A DNA stretch of 64,000 bases from Pseudomonas sp. GGS8 (GCF_024168645.1 NZ_JALJWF010000001.1:2099001-2163000), one strand, 5' to 3'. Shown: positions 38,754 through 48,525, counted from the stretch's first letter. The notes: generated by a model not told the origin, from the sequence alone. A program made the numbers and translations.

Positions 38754-39517
38754 CTGGCTGGCGCCTGCTGCTGACGCGCCCTGCGGATGAATCGGCGGTG
38801 CTTGCCCGTGTGTTGGCTGATTCGGGGGTTTTCAGTAGCAGCTTGCCGCTTTTGGACATCGAGCCGATGCCCGCCTCTGCCACAATGCGCGCAGTGATAC
38901 AGGACCTGGATCACTATTGCGCGGTGATCGTGGTCAGCAAGCCGGCCGCCAGAATCGCTGTCGAGCTGCTCCACCAGCATTGGCCGCAACCACCGGCTCT
39001 GACGTGGTTCAGCGTCGGCGCGGCGACGGCGCAGATCCTCGAGGCTAACGGGCTGGACGTGAGCTTCCCGGCCGACGGTGATGACAGCGAAGCCTTGCTT
39101 GAACTTCCACGATTGCGCGAGGCTATCGCCCGTCCCGATCCAAGGGTGCTGATCGTGCGTGGGCAGGGTGGGCGCGAGTTGCTGGCTGAGCGTTTGCGTG
39201 AGCTTGGTGCTAGTGTCGAGTATCTGGAGTTGTACCGACGCGGCTTGCCGCAGTACCCACCAGCGATGCTGCCTGAGCGGATCGAGGCGGAACGCTTGAA
39301 CGGGCTGGTGGTCAGCAGTGGACAGGGTTTTGAGCACCTGCACCGATTGGCCGGCGATGCCTGGCCGCTCATGGCGCGGTTGCCGTTGTTTGTTCCAAGC
39401 CCCAGGGTTGCCGAGCTGGCACGCGCCGCCGGGGCCCAAACAGTTGTGGATTGTCGTGGCGCCAGTGCCGCGGCCTTGCTGACGGCGTTACGGGAGCACC
39501 CCGTGCCCGTTTTCTAA
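38750..39517 (+). CDS. hemD: uroporphyrinogen-III synthase
   Basis: 255-residue two-domain HemD that cyclises and inverts ring D of hydroxymethylbilane. It has low similarity across the family, but [19 protein letters not shown] at the start, [20 protein letters not shown] and the later [20 protein letters not shown] are characteristic. Starts at GTG 38750 inside the hemC stop, so it is translationally coupled. Confidence 0.93.
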   Translation: MTGWRLLLTRPADESAVLARVLADSGVFSSSLPLLDIEPMPASATMRAVIQDLDHYCAVIVVSKPAARIAVELLHQHWPQPPALTWFSVGAATAQILEANGLDVSFPADGDDSEALLELPRLREAIARPDPRVLIVRGQGGRELLAERLRELGASVEYLELYRRGLPQYPPAMLPERIEAERLNGLVVSSGQGFEHLHRLAGDAWPLMARLPLFVPSPRVAELARAAGAQTVVDCRGASAAALLTALREHPVPVF

Positions 39518-39533
39518 TGCAAAGGATGGATAC

Positions 39534-40676
39534 GTGAGCGAAACAGCCTTGCCTAAAGATGACGTCCGGCCGGTATTTGATGCACCGGTTGAAACTCCTT
39601 CACCTGCTGCTGAGCCGCGCCGAGGCAATGGGCTGGCAATCGTCGCGCTGCTGTTGGGCGCTGCCGGTGTTGCCGTGGGCGGTTGGGGAGTTTGGCAGGT
39701 GCGTCACCTGCAAGCCAATAACCTGCAACAGTTGAGTCAGGTACAGGCGTTGAACGATCAGGCGCAGAGCCTGAAGCTCAACGAGCAGCGTCTGACCGCT
39801 CGCCTCGAACAAATGCCTGCCGCCGAAGAACTCGATGCGCGCAGTCGCTTGGTCACTCAACTTCAGGGCGATCAACAGCGTTTGAATCAGCGTCTGGAAA
39901 CCGTCCTCGGTGCCAGCCGCAAGGATTGGCGTTTGGCCGAGGCTGAGCATTTGCTGCGCCTGGCCAGCCTGCGTCTGTCGGCGTTGCAGGACATCAGCAG
40001 CGCCCAGGCCCTGGTGCAGGGGGCCGATGAGATTCTCCGCGAACAGAATGACCCGGGGGCTTTTGCCGCGCGCGCGCAAGTGGCCAAAACCCTGGTGGCC
40101 CTGCGCAGTACCGAACAGCCGGATCGCACTGGCTTGTTCCTGCGACTGGGGGCCTTGCGCGATCAAGTGATCAGCCTCACCGAGCTGGCGCCCGAGTACA
40201 AGGACCGTGGCGAATCTTTATTGGGCCTGACGGCCGATGGCGACGGCGCCAGTCGCTGGGCGCAATGGTGGGATCAGATCTCGCGTTACATCCGCATCGA
40301 TTTCAATGCCGACAAGAATGTTCGTCCATTGCTGGCAGGGCAGAGCCTGAGCCAGGTGCGTCTGGCCCTGAGCCTGTCGCTGGAGCAGGCGCAGTGGGCC
40401 GCACTCAATGGTCAGGCTGCCGTCTACACCCAGGCGCTGACCGAGGCGCGGGACGTGCTCAAGGGCAACTTCAACCCGGACAACCCTCAGAGCAGGATCA
40501 TGCTGGAGCAGGTGGGCGAGTTGAGCAAGCAGCCGGTCACGGTGGTCACGCCGGAACTGACGGGCACGTTGAGCGCCGTTCAGGCTTACCTTGAGCGACG
40601 CAACGTCAACGCCGAGGACTCAGTGAAACCTCTGGCCAAACCTGCCGCGAGCACTGTGCAGGAGGCCACACCATGA
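39534..40676 (+). CDS. hemX: HemX, uroporphyrinogen-III C-methyltransferase-like membrane protein
   Basis: 380-residue single-pass inner-membrane protein. A short cytoplasmic tail and one TM helix (about residues 35-57, LAIVALLLGAAGVAVGGWGV) lead to a long periplasmic coiled coil (LQANNLQQLSQVQALNDQAQ) and a helical HemX domain ending in ERRNVNAED. It is annotated as a methyltransferase in many genomes, but no SAM site is visible. GTG 39534 follows AAAGGATGG. Overlaps hemY by 4 nt (ATGA). Confidence 0.9.
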   Translation: MSETALPKDDVRPVFDAPVETPSPAAEPRRGNGLAIVALLLGAAGVAVGGWGVWQVRHLQANNLQQLSQVQALNDQAQSLKLNEQRLTARLEQMPAAEELDARSRLVTQLQGDQQRLNQRLETVLGASRKDWRLAEAEHLLRLASLRLSALQDISSAQALVQGADEILREQNDPGAFAARAQVAKTLVALRSTEQPDRTGLFLRLGALRDQVISLTELAPEYKDRGESLLGLTADGDGASRWAQWWDQISRYIRIDFNADKNVRPLLAGQSLSQVRLALSLSLEQAQWAALNGQAAVYTQALTEARDVLKGNFNPDNPQSRIMLEQVGELSKQPVTVVTPELTGTLSAVQAYLERRNVNAEDSVKPLAKPAASTVQEATP

Positions 40677-41911
40677 AGCGCCTCTATGTGATCGTGTTCG
40701 TGGTTATCGCTGCTGCCGCCGCGCTGGGGCTGGCGATTGCCGAGCATTCCGGCTACGTGCTGATCGCCTACAAGAGCTTCCGTTACGAATCGAGCCTGTG
40801 GGCAACCCTGGCCCTGGTGGCTGTGCTGTGGCTGGTGTTCTGGGGCATCAAGGCGTTGATCGAGCTGGTGACGACTTCCGGTGGGGTGGTCAACCCATGG
40901 TCGCGGCGCAATCGCAGCCGACGGGTGCAAGTGGCGATCGAGCACGGCCAGCTGGATTTGGCCGAGGGCCGCTGGGCCAGTGCGCAGCGTCACCTGTATC
41001 GCGCGGCGGAAGCCGAGCGTCAGCCGCTGCTCTACTACCTGGGTGCTGCCCGCGCCGCGAACGAACAAGGTCTCTACCAGGAAAGCGATAACTTGCTGGA
41101 GCGCGCTTTGGAGCGACAGCCCCAGGCCGAGCTGGCGATTGCCTTGAGTCATGCCCAATTGCAGACCGACCGTGGTGACACCGACGGCGCGCTGGTCACC
41201 CTGCAAGCCATGCACGAGCGCCATCCTCATAACGTCCAGACCCTGCGCCAGTTGCAGCGCCTGCATCAGCAGCGGGGCGACTGGTCGGCTGTGATTCGCT
41301 TGCTGCCGGAGTTACGTAAGGACAAGGTGCTGCCACCGGCCGAGCTGACTGAACTGGAGCGCCGCGCCTGGGGTGAGAATCTTTCGTTGGCGGCGCACCG
41401 GGAAGAGGACGGAACGGTCGGTTTGCAATCGCTCGCTCGTGCCTGGCAGCAGCTCACCGCCGCTCAGCGGCAGGAACCGCAACTGGTGCTGGCCTATGCC
41501 GAGCAACTGCGGCAACTGGGGGCGCAGGTCGAGGCTGAAGAGGTTCTGCGTACGGCTCTCAAGCGCAAATACGACAGTCATCTGGCACGCCTGTACGGTC
41601 TGGTTCGCGGTAGCGATCCAGCCAGACAACTGCACACCGCCGAAGGTTGGCTCAAGGATCATCCGGCCGACCCGAGCCTGTTGCTGACGTTGGGCCGTTT
41701 GTGTCTGCAAAGCAGTTTGTGGGGCAAGGCCCGGGACTATCTGGAAAACAGTCTGCGTGTACAGCGTAACCCTGAAGCCTGCGCCGAACTGGCGCGGTTG
41801 CTGGCGCAATTGGGTGACACAGAACGCAGTAATCAATTGTTCCAGGAGGGCTTGGGCCTGCTGGATGAGCGCTTGCTGGCGGCACCGCTGCCGATGCCGG
41901 CTCATGCTTGA
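40673..41911 (+). CDS. hemY: HemY, TPR membrane protein of heme operon
   Basis: 412-residue protein with two N-terminal membrane helices (about 4-22, 42-62) and a periplasmic or cytoplasmic HemY_N/TPR region (LDLAEGRWASAQRHLYRAAE and repeated helix pairs to the end). It works with HemX in an unresolved late step of heme synthesis and is not the Bacillus protoporphyrinogen oxidase of the same name. Starts at ATG 40673, coupled to hemX. Confidence 0.92.
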   Translation: MKRLYVIVFVVIAAAAALGLAIAEHSGYVLIAYKSFRYESSLWATLALVAVLWLVFWGIKALIELVTTSGGVVNPWSRRNRSRRVQVAIEHGQLDLAEGRWASAQRHLYRAAEAERQPLLYYLGAARAANEQGLYQESDNLLERALERQPQAELAIALSHAQLQTDRGDTDGALVTLQAMHERHPHNVQTLRQLQRLHQQRGDWSAVIRLLPELRKDKVLPPAELTELERRAWGENLSLAAHREEDGTVGLQSLARAWQQLTAAQRQEPQLVLAYAEQLRQLGAQVEAEEVLRTALKRKYDSHLARLYGLVRGSDPARQLHTAEGWLKDHPADPSLLLTLGRLCLQSSLWGKARDYLENSLRVQRNPEACAELARLLAQLGDTERSNQLFQEGLGLLDERLLAAPLPMPAHA

Positions 41912-41917
41912 TGCCGG

Positions 41918-42054
41918 CCTGTGGCAGCTGTCGAAGGCTGCGTTCGGCTGCGCAGCTGTCGTAAAATCAGGCGCCGCAGTCGGATCAGGTGGAGCGCGTT
42001 AAACCTGTTACGACTGCTGCGCAGCCGAACGCAGGCTGCGCCAGCTGCTACAGG
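41918..42054. repeat. imperfect 47-bp inverted repeat downstream of hemY
   Basis: Arms 41918-41964 and 42008-42054 (GGCTGCGTTCGGCTGCGCAG core) are about 90% complementary. It belongs to the short palindromic repeat class around GGCTGCG, distinct from the REPs elsewhere. From 42055 to 42273 I see only a 6-bp palindrome CACTTC-TGGT-GAAGTG (42181-42196), a possible operator or hairpin before dsbB. Confidence 0.8.
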
Positions 42055-42273
42055 GGGAGTCGTTCGTCAGGGCGATCCAGTCGCTCCAAGTCCGCCACTG
42101 TTTTTGTGCTGTAGTCCTCAGCTGGCAAAGTCCTACAGCGGACTACATCTTATCCTCTCGACTCTGTCGGGAATTCCCTACACTTCTGGTGAAGTGTCCG
42201 TGCTGGCCTACCTTGAAAGGCTGCTGCGCTTTCCTCTACCGTAACCGCTTGTCTCTACAGTTACGGAAAAGCC

Positions 42274-42825
42274 ATGTCTTTGGCCTGCTCACGCTCCTTG
42301 TTTTTCATGGTTTTCATTGCAGGTGCCCTGGCCTTGGGCGTTTCCTATTACCTGGAATACGCGGTCGGCCTCAAGCCTTGCGGGTTGTGCCTGTTGCAGC
42401 GGGTTTGCCTGGCGCTGCTCACGGGTGTCTGCCTGACGGCGTCGGTGCAGGGGCCTGGTCGTTTCGGATCATTCCTGTATTGGCTACTGGGTCTGCTTTG
42501 CAGTCTGGCGGGTACTGTCACGGCGTGGCGGCAGGTCTTGTTGCAGAGCGATCCGATGCATCAGCTATTGGAATGCTCGCCCAATCTGACCGATTCGTTC
42601 GCCAGTACCCCTTGGTTGTGTGTCGTGCAGCGAATGTTCAAGGGAGCCGCCGACTGCGCGGAGATTTCCTGGACGCTGTTCGACCTGAGCATTCCGGAAT
42701 GGAGCCTGCTGTTCTTCGTTGCGATGATGATCCTGGGCGGGTATCAGTTGCTGCGCCTTGTCTGGATCGCGTGTCAGCGACCGCTCAGCGACAAGTCGTC
42801 GCGCCGGGTACTGGCGGGCGATTAA
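42274..42825 (+). CDS. dsbB: disulfide bond formation protein DsbB (DsbH-like)
   Basis: 183-residue inner-membrane quinone reductase that reoxidises DsbA. Four TM helices are predicted. The first redox pair is C36-GL-C39, next to the arginine of LLQRV, and the second pair is C102 and C129 in the long periplasmic loop, with an extra C117. It begins MSLACSRSLFFMVF. A position after hemY matches the second DsbB (DsbH) of P. aeruginosa. Confidence 0.92.
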   Translation: MSLACSRSLFFMVFIAGALALGVSYYLEYAVGLKPCGLCLLQRVCLALLTGVCLTASVQGPGRFGSFLYWLLGLLCSLAGTVTAWRQVLLQSDPMHQLLECSPNLTDSFASTPWLCVVQRMFKGAADCAEISWTLFDLSIPEWSLLFFVAMMILGGYQLLRLVWIACQRPLSDKSSRRVLAGD

Positions 42826-43007
42826 ACACTTGTATGAACTTTATCTCCTGCGTACCTTGAAGCCATAGGCGCGCGGGCATAATCTGGCCCGCACGTATCA
42901 TTGGAATATTATGTTGCTCGTTGCTGTTCTGCCTGACCAAGACCGGATGTGCCGAGTCTTGGGGGCAGGCGTAGAACGGCATGACCCATTAGGGAAGAGA
43001 GATCGCC

Positions 43008-43478
43008 ATGTTAGATAGTTGTCAGAATGCTCAGGAACGCTGGGGTGGGGTTCATAAGCTCATTGACCGCTGGCTACAAGAGCGTGAAGAGTTGGTAAAG
43101 GCATTCCACGACTTGCGAAATGCCAAACCGGCTTTCGCCGACAAATCCTTGAACGGTCGATTCTGCGAGATTCTTGTCGATTACGTTTCTGCCTGGCACT
43201 TCGAAGTGAGTGAGCATCTGGTCAATGAGGCCAAGGCCTTTGGCGACGATGGCGGCCTTGAACTGGCGGAGCAGATCAACCCGCGTATCGACGTGAGCAC
43301 AGAGATGGCGCTGTCGTTCAATGATCATTGCCACAAGGGTGACTGCAACGACACCGAGCGTTTCGCCGAAGCGCTGGAAAAGCTGGGCAGCCAACTGCGT
43401 GAACGCTTCGAACTGGAAGATTGCCTGATCGAAGTGCTGCATACCGCCCACAAGGAAGAGAGTTCGGTTCAGGCCTGA
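43008..43478 (+). CDS. algQ: anti-sigma-70 factor AlgQ/Rsd
   Basis: 156-residue helical protein binding sigma-70 region 4, affecting sigma competition and, in P. aeruginosa, alginate and virulence gene expression. Recognisable segments are MLDSCQNAQERWGGVHKLID, FCEILVDYVSAWHFEVSEHL and LREEF-type LRERFELEDCLIEVLH. ATG 43008 follows AGAGATCGCC. A perfect terminator follows the stop. Confidence 0.95.
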   Translation: MLDSCQNAQERWGGVHKLIDRWLQEREELVKAFHDLRNAKPAFADKSLNGRFCEILVDYVSAWHFEVSEHLVNEAKAFGDDGGLELAEQINPRIDVSTEMALSFNDHCHKGDCNDTERFAEALEKLGSQLRERFELEDCLIEVLHTAHKEESSVQA

Positions 43479-43521
43479 ACCCTTCCCGGCGAGCTCCCCC
43501 CTTCCAGCAAGAAACCAAAAG

Positions 43522-43546
43522 CGGTGCGCAATGCGCACCGTTTTTC
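43522..43546 (+). terminator. rho-independent terminator after algQ
   Basis: Perfect 8-bp stem CGGTGCGC / GCGCACCG with an AAT loop and a T5 tract. It also precedes, in reverse, the convergent FKBP gene. Confidence 0.88.
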
Positions 43547-43557
43547 GTTTCCGGCAT

Positions 43558-44223
43558 TCAGCTTGTAGCACCACGCAATTCGACTTCGAATACCAGCGGC
43601 GTGAACGGCGTGATCAAGTCGCCGGCACCGTCGGCGCCATAGGCTTGCGCCGATGGAATTACCAGGCGCCATTTCGCGCCGACCGGCATATCTTGCAATG
43701 CACTGCGCCAGCCTGCGATCACACTATCAAGGTTGAACCACTGCGGTTGGCTGTTCTGGTCGAACACTGTGCCGTCAGGCAAGCGTCCGATATACAGCAC
43801 CTGGACCTTGCCGTTCGGACCCGCCTTGGCGCCAGTGCCCGGCGCCAGCTCTGTCAGCAATATTCCATCCGCCAATTCGCGAACCCCAGGTTTGGCTTTT
43901 TCTTCGGTGAGAAAACGCCGCTCTTTTTCGAGGGCGACTTCGCTTTGCGGAACGGCGGGTTGCTCGGCGACCTGGGCTTCGTGCTCGGCAAGAATCTGTT
44001 CGATCTGTTCGTCCTTCAGCGCCAGCGGCTTACCCTGGTAGGCTTGCTGCAAACCTTCGAGCAGTGCCTGAAGTTGCAGGTCCGGAACCTCCTGGCGCAA
44101 CCGTTCGCCAAGGCTCGCACCCAAGCTGTAAGCGAGATCGTGAGCGTCATTTGTGGTGGTTTTTTCGGCGGCCTGGACCACGGGAAAAAACATGCACAGC
44201 GATAAAAAAAGGTAGCGCGACAT
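43558..44223 (-). CDS. FKBP-type peptidyl-prolyl isomerase (FklB/Mip-like)
   Basis: 221-residue periplasmic or outer-membrane PPIase. A Sec signal (MSRYLFLSLCMFFPVVQA) is followed by an FKBP_N dimerisation helix (YSLGASLGERLRQEVPDLQL) and a C-terminal FKBP domain with VLYIGRLPDGTVFDQN, WFNLDSVIAGWRSALQDMP and WRLVIPSAQAYGADG. I prefer ATG 44223 with GGAGAG 5 nt upstream over the GTG at 44229. It converges on algQ. Confidence 0.92.
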   Translation of the reverse strand: MSRYLFLSLCMFFPVVQAAEKTTTNDAHDLAYSLGASLGERLRQEVPDLQLQALLEGLQQAYQGKPLALKDEQIEQILAEHEAQVAEQPAVPQSEVALEKERRFLTEEKAKPGVRELADGILLTELAPGTGAKAGPNGKVQVLYIGRLPDGTVFDQNSQPQWFNLDSVIAGWRSALQDMPVGAKWRLVIPSAQAYGADGAGDLITPFTPLVFEVELRGATS

Positions 44224-44415
44224 GGGCACTCTCCGGCCTGAGATGCGCAGGATTATGCCAGTGTGAATGCACTCGAAGGTGAACTGGTTTTGCGTAAGTA
44301 CAGAACATTTTTATTTCGTTGCAACGCAGTGCTTTCGATACTGTCAACATGCCCTAGCGGCGGTTGCTGCAGAGGTCTAGTATGAGCCGCATTCACGTCA
44401 GCCAGGAGGTAAATC

Positions 44416-45522
44416 ATGTCGGCCACCAAGAAGCCAGTAAATACTCCGTTGCACTTACTCCAACAACTCTCGGGCAGCCTGCTCGAGCATTTGGAAAACG
44501 CTTGTTCCCAAGCCTTGGCTGATGCTGAAAAACTGCTCGCCAAACTGGAAAAACAGCGCGGAAAAGCACAGGAAAAACTGCACAAATCCCGCACCAAATT
44601 GCAGGACGCTGCGGCGGCCGGCAAAGCCAAGGCACAAGCCAAGGCCAAAGAGGCGGTGAAAGAACTTGAGGACCTGCTCGACGCTCTCAAGGATCGTCAG
44701 TCCGAAACGCGCAGCTACATCCTGCAACTCAAACGCGACGCTCAAGAAAGCCTGAAACTGGCCCAGGGTGTCGGTCGTGTCCAAGAGGCTGTCGGCAAGG
44801 CGTTGTCCCTGCGTTCGGCCAAGCCAGCCGCGGCACCTGCGAAGAAAGCCGCTGCCAAACCGGCTGCTGCAAAAGCACCGGCCAAGCCTGCTGCAGCTCC
44901 TGTTAAAAAAACCGCGGCTAAGGCACCGGTAAAAGCCGCAGCAAAACCTGCGGCGAAAAAACCAGTTGCTGCCAGCGCTGCGAAACCTGCGGCTAAACCA
45001 GCAGTTGCCAAACCTGCCGCCAAGCCAGCCGCTGCCAAAACAGCTGCCGCTAAACCTGCTGCAAAAACCACGGCTGCCAAAACCGCCGTGGCGAAACCTG
45101 CAGCGGTCAAACCGGCTGCAAAACCAGCAGCCAAAACTGCCGCGGCAAAACCAGCTGCCAAGCCGGCCGCCAAATCTGTCGCGGTTAAAACCGCTGCAGC
45201 CAAGCCTGCTGCAAAACCGGCAGCGAAACCTGCTGCAAAAGCTGCAGCCAAACCCGCCGCTAAACCGGCTGCCAAGCCAGCCACTGCTGCCAAACCAGCT
45301 GTAGCGAAACCGGCAGCCAAACCTGCTGCCAAGCCAGCAGCCAAACCGGCCGTGAAAAAGCCAGTCGTCGCTGCGAAGCCGACTACCGCCTCTGTTGCCA
45401 AGCCAGCAACCCCGGCCCCGTCAGCATCGGCTTCGCCGGCGGCTACCACCTCGACAGCTTCGCCTGCGCCAACGCCAGCCGCACCGTCGAGCACCAGCAC
45501 CACCCCAACCAGCGCTTCCTAA
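44416..45522 (+). CDS. algP: alginate regulatory protein AlgP (histone H1-like)
   Basis: 368-residue DNA-binding protein also called AlgR3. The N-terminal about 115 residues form a helical coiled-coil domain (LEHLENACSQALADAEKLLA). The rest is a long Lys/Ala/Pro tail of KPAA-type repeats (about residues 135-345), resembling eukaryotic histone H1. The tail ends in a Ser/Thr/Pro-rich stretch. It has been linked to algD activation in P. aeruginosa. ATG 44416 follows AGGAGG, an excellent SD. The repeats are prone to length change. It overlaps the convergent TIGR02444 gene by 4 nt. Confidence 0.94.
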   Translation: MSATKKPVNTPLHLLQQLSGSLLEHLENACSQALADAEKLLAKLEKQRGKAQEKLHKSRTKLQDAAAAGKAKAQAKAKEAVKELEDLLDALKDRQSETRSYILQLKRDAQESLKLAQGVGRVQEAVGKALSLRSAKPAAAPAKKAAAKPAAAKAPAKPAAAPVKKTAAKAPVKAAAKPAAKKPVAASAAKPAAKPAVAKPAAKPAAAKTAAAKPAAKTTAAKTAVAKPAAVKPAAKPAAKTAAAKPAAKPAAKSVAVKTAAAKPAAKPAAKPAAKAAAKPAAKPAAKPATAAKPAVAKPAAKPAAKPAAKPAVKKPVVAAKPTTASVAKPATPAPSASASPAATTSTASPAPTPAAPSSTSTTPTSAS

Positions 45523-45983
45523 GTGCCGGTTACCGCGACGCGCAGCTGATGCAGCGCGTCGCGGTCCAGGGCGGCGGCGCCTGCCGCCACACCTTCCAGC
45601 CAGGCCGTTAGATCGGTCGCCTCACACTGCGGCCAACTCTGCGCCAAACGCTCCAGTCGCAGCAACAAATGCCTTTCGGCTTCCATCTCCAGCGTCTTCA
45701 CTTGTTCGCGTAAGTCATCCAGCCCGGCATCCTCGCTCGCGGCGGCTTTCCATTGCTGGCGCAAGGCGCGCAATGGTTGCACGACATCCGCGTCCCAAGG
45801 CCCGGCTACATCGCGCAGCAGCTGCAAGCGTTGTTCGTTGCAGGTAACGCCACGTTCTCCCAGCCATAACCCGCACAGCAGCAGGCACACGTTCGCTCCC
45901 TTCGACTGCAATTGCAGGCAGGCACCTTCAACACCGGGACGGGCGTAGGTGTCGAGGGAAAAGCTCCACAGGTCAGAGGACAT
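45519..45983 (-). CDS. TIGR02444 family protein
   Basis: 154-residue uncharacterised protein. MSSDLWSFSLDTYARPGVEG, ACLQLQSKGANVCLLLCGLW and an all-helical remainder are the TIGR02444 hallmarks. It is commonly next to the ABC-F gene, here divergent with 50 bp between. Function is unknown; no membrane segment or signal is visible. Confidence 0.85.
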   Translation of the reverse strand: MSSDLWSFSLDTYARPGVEGACLQLQSKGANVCLLLCGLWLGERGVTCNEQRLQLLRDVAGPWDADVVQPLRALRQQWKAAASEDAGLDDLREQVKTLEMEAERHLLLRLERLAQSWPQCEATDLTAWLEGVAAGAAALDRDALHQLRVAVTGT

Positions 45984-46033
45984 AGTGCTACTCGCGCCAG
46001 TTGCGAGCGAAGCTGGTAGACTCCGCCGCCATT

Positions 46034-47944
46034 ATGATTCGACTTCAGAACCTGACTTTACAGCGTGGCCCGCAACGTCTGCTAGAAGACGCCGAGCTGA
46101 CCCTGCACGCCGGCCACAAAGCCGGCCTCATCGGTGCCAACGGCGCCGGCAAATCGAGCCTGTTCGCCTTGCTTCGGGGTGAACTGCACCCGGACTCGGG
46201 TGACTGCTTCCTGCCGGCCGACTGGCGCATCGCCCACATGCGCCAGGAGGTCGACACCCTCGAACGCCTGGCAGTCGACTACGTGCTCGATGGCGACCTG
46301 CGCCTGCGCCAGGTGCAACGCGACCTGGCGGCGGCTGAAGCAGCCCATGACGGTGCCGCTCAGGCCCGCCTGCACTCGGAACTCGATAGTGCCGACGGTT
46401 ACACTGCCGATGCCAGGGCCCGCAAGCTGCTGGCCGGTCTTGGGTTTACCAATGAGCAAATGGACCGGCAAGTAGGAGATTTCTCCGGTGGCTGGAGGAT
46501 GCGTCTGAATCTGGCGCAGGCTTTGATGTGCCCCTCGGACCTGTTGCTGCTCGACGAACCGACCAACCACTTGGACCTTGACGCCATCATCTGGCTCGAA
46601 GAGTGGCTCAAAAGCTATCCCGGTACCTTATTGCTGATTTCCCACGACCGGGACTTCCTCGATGCCGTGGTCGATCACGTAGCTCACGTCGACCAACGCA
46701 AGATCACCCTGTATCGCGGTGGCTATAGCGCCTTTGAACGCGCTCGAGCCGAACGTCTGGCCCAGCAACAACAGGCCTACGAGAAGCAGCAGGCGCAACG
46801 TGCGCACATGGAAAGCTACATTGCCCGCTTCAAGGCCCAGGCCACCAAGGCCCGTCAGGCCCAGAGCCGGATCAAGGCGCTGGAGCGGATGGAAGAGTTG
46901 TCAGCCGCCCACGTCGATTCACCCTTCGACTTCGTCTTCCGCGAATCGCAGAAAATTTCCAGCCCACTGATCGATCTATCGGATGCGCGCCTGGGTTACG
47001 GCGAAAGAACCGTGCTGGAGAAGGTCAAGCTGCAACTGACCCCCGGCGCGCGGATCGGTTTGCTCGGCCCCAACGGTGCTGGTAAATCGACCCTGATCAA
47101 AAACCTCTCCGGTGAACTCGAACCGTTGGCGGGTCGACTGACCCGGGGCGAGAACACCGTGGTCGGCTACTTCGCCCAGCATCAACTGGACTCCCTCGAT
47201 TCCAAAGCCAGCCCGTTGCTGCATTTGCAGCGCCTGGCGCCGACCGAGCGTGAGCAGACCCTGCGCGACTTCCTCGGTGGTTTCGACTTCCGCGGCGCGC
47301 GCATCGATGAGCCGGTGCTGAACTTCTCCGGTGGCGAAAAAGCGCGACTGGCCCTGGCACTGATCGCCTGGGGCCGGCCGAACCTGTTGCTGCTCGACGA
47401 ACCGACCAACCACCTGGACCTGGAAATGCGCCTGGCGCTGACCATGGCCTTGCAGGAATTCAGTGGCGCGGTTTTGGTGGTTTCCCACGATCGTCATTTG
47501 CTCAAAAGCACCACTGACAATTTCTACCTGGTGGCAGACGGCAAGGTCGAGGAGTTCGACGGCGATCTGGAAGACTATACCCGTTGGCTGGTGGAGTACC
47601 GTCAGCGCAACGCGCCGGTCAGCAACACCCCGGTCAACCCGGACAAGACCGACAAGAAGGCCCAGCGCCAGGCCGCCGCCGCGTTGCGTCAACAGCTGGC
47701 GCCGCACAAGCGCGAGGCCGACAAGCTCGAAGCCGAGTTGGGCAAGCTGCACGAGAAACTGGCGAAGATCGACGCCAGCCTGGGCGACAGTGATATTTAC
47801 GAGCCGGCGCGCAAGAACGAATTGCGCGATCTGCTGGCCGAACAGGCCAGGCTGAAGGTGCGTGAAGCCGAACTGGAAGAGGCCTGGATGGAAGCGCTCG
47901 AACTGCTCGAAAGCATGCAGGCGGAGCTGGAGGCATTGTCCTGA
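46034..47944 (+). CDS. ABC-F ATPase, YheS-like
   Basis: 636-residue soluble protein with two ABC domains and no membrane part. Walker A motifs are GANGAGKSSL (residues ~36-45) and GPNGAGKSTL. Signature motifs are FSGGWRMRLNLAQAL and FSGGEKARLALALI, and each domain has LLLDEPTNHLDL. A positively charged linker (YIARFKAQATKARQAQSRIK) and a C-terminal coiled coil (ADKLEAELGKLHEKLAKIDA) match YheS. ABC-F proteins act on ribosomes. ATG 46034 is supported by the family N-terminus MIRLQNLTL. Confidence 0.93.
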   Translation: MIRLQNLTLQRGPQRLLEDAELTLHAGHKAGLIGANGAGKSSLFALLRGELHPDSGDCFLPADWRIAHMRQEVDTLERLAVDYVLDGDLRLRQVQRDLAAAEAAHDGAAQARLHSELDSADGYTADARARKLLAGLGFTNEQMDRQVGDFSGGWRMRLNLAQALMCPSDLLLLDEPTNHLDLDAIIWLEEWLKSYPGTLLLISHDRDFLDAVVDHVAHVDQRKITLYRGGYSAFERARAERLAQQQQAYEKQQAQRAHMESYIARFKAQATKARQAQSRIKALERMEELSAAHVDSPFDFVFRESQKISSPLIDLSDARLGYGERTVLEKVKLQLTPGARIGLLGPNGAGKSTLIKNLSGELEPLAGRLTRGENTVVGYFAQHQLDSLDSKASPLLHLQRLAPTEREQTLRDFLGGFDFRGARIDEPVLNFSGGEKARLALALIAWGRPNLLLLDEPTNHLDLEMRLALTMALQEFSGAVLVVSHDRHLLKSTTDNFYLVADGKVEEFDGDLEDYTRWLVEYRQRNAPVSNTPVNPDKTDKKAQRQAAAALRQQLAPHKREADKLEAELGKLHEKLAKIDASLGDSDIYEPARKNELRDLLAEQARLKVREAELEEAWMEALELLESMQAELEALS

Positions 47945-48525
47945 TGGATGCCTTCAAGCTGCCGTTGCCGGCGGTGTGGGTTGAGCCGGTCTGGCTGGTC
48001 GTGCAAATCCTGCTGATCCTGTTGGCCGGTTATGTCGCCCAGCGCGTCGTCGCCAAATGCCTGACTCGCTTGGGCGAGCGCTACCCGTTCCCACCGCAGT
48101 TTTTGATGCCGCTGCGCGGTGGTTTGCGCTGGCTGATCATGGGCAGCGCGTTGATCTTCGTGCTGGAACGCCTTGGGGTATCGGCAACGGTGCTCTGGAC
48201 TGCGTTGTCCGGTTTCGTCGCAGTGGCTGCCGTGGCGTTTTTCGCCATGTGGAGCGTGCTCTCCAATCTGTTGTGCGCGATCCTGATCTTCACCGTCGGC
48301 CCATTCCGTATTGGGGATGTGGTCGAGTTGGTGGACACCACCGACAAGCCCGGCGTTAAAGGCCGGGTGGTGGCGATCAATCTGCTCTACACCACGTTGA
48401 TCGAAGCCCAAGAGCTCGGCACCGGCAGCGCCATGGTGCAAGTGCCCAACAGCCTGTTCTTCCAGCGCTCGGTTCGACGCTGGCGTGGTACGGATGTGTT
48501 CCCTTCGAACGGGTTCGAAAAGTAA
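47944..48525 (+). CDS. small mechanosensitive ion channel (MscS family)
   Basis: 193-residue member of the MscS superfamily with fewer helices than E. coli MscS. Three TM segments (about 20-40, 58-75, 78-100) come first; the pore-like helix is GFVAVAAVAFFAMWSVLSNL, followed by the beta domain FRIGDVVELVDTTDKPGVKG. It overlaps the ABC-F stop by 1 nt (TGATG) and should be co-translated. The C-terminal cytosolic cage is truncated compared with classical MscS, which is normal for this subgroup. Confidence 0.9.
   Translation: MDAFKLPLPAVWVEPVWLVVQILLILLAGYVAQRVVAKCLTRLGERYPFPPQFLMPLRGGLRWLIMGSALIFVLERLGVSATVLWTALSGFVAVAAVAFFAMWSVLSNLLCAILIFTVGPFRIGDVVELVDTTDKPGVKGRVVAINLLYTTLIEAQELGTGSAMVQVPNSLFFQRSVRRWRGTDVFPSNGFEK

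Noticed and set aside
44742..45503. 253-codon minus-strand Ala/Gly-rich ORF over algP
   Set aside because: Reverse reading of the KPAA repeat; low-complexity artefact.
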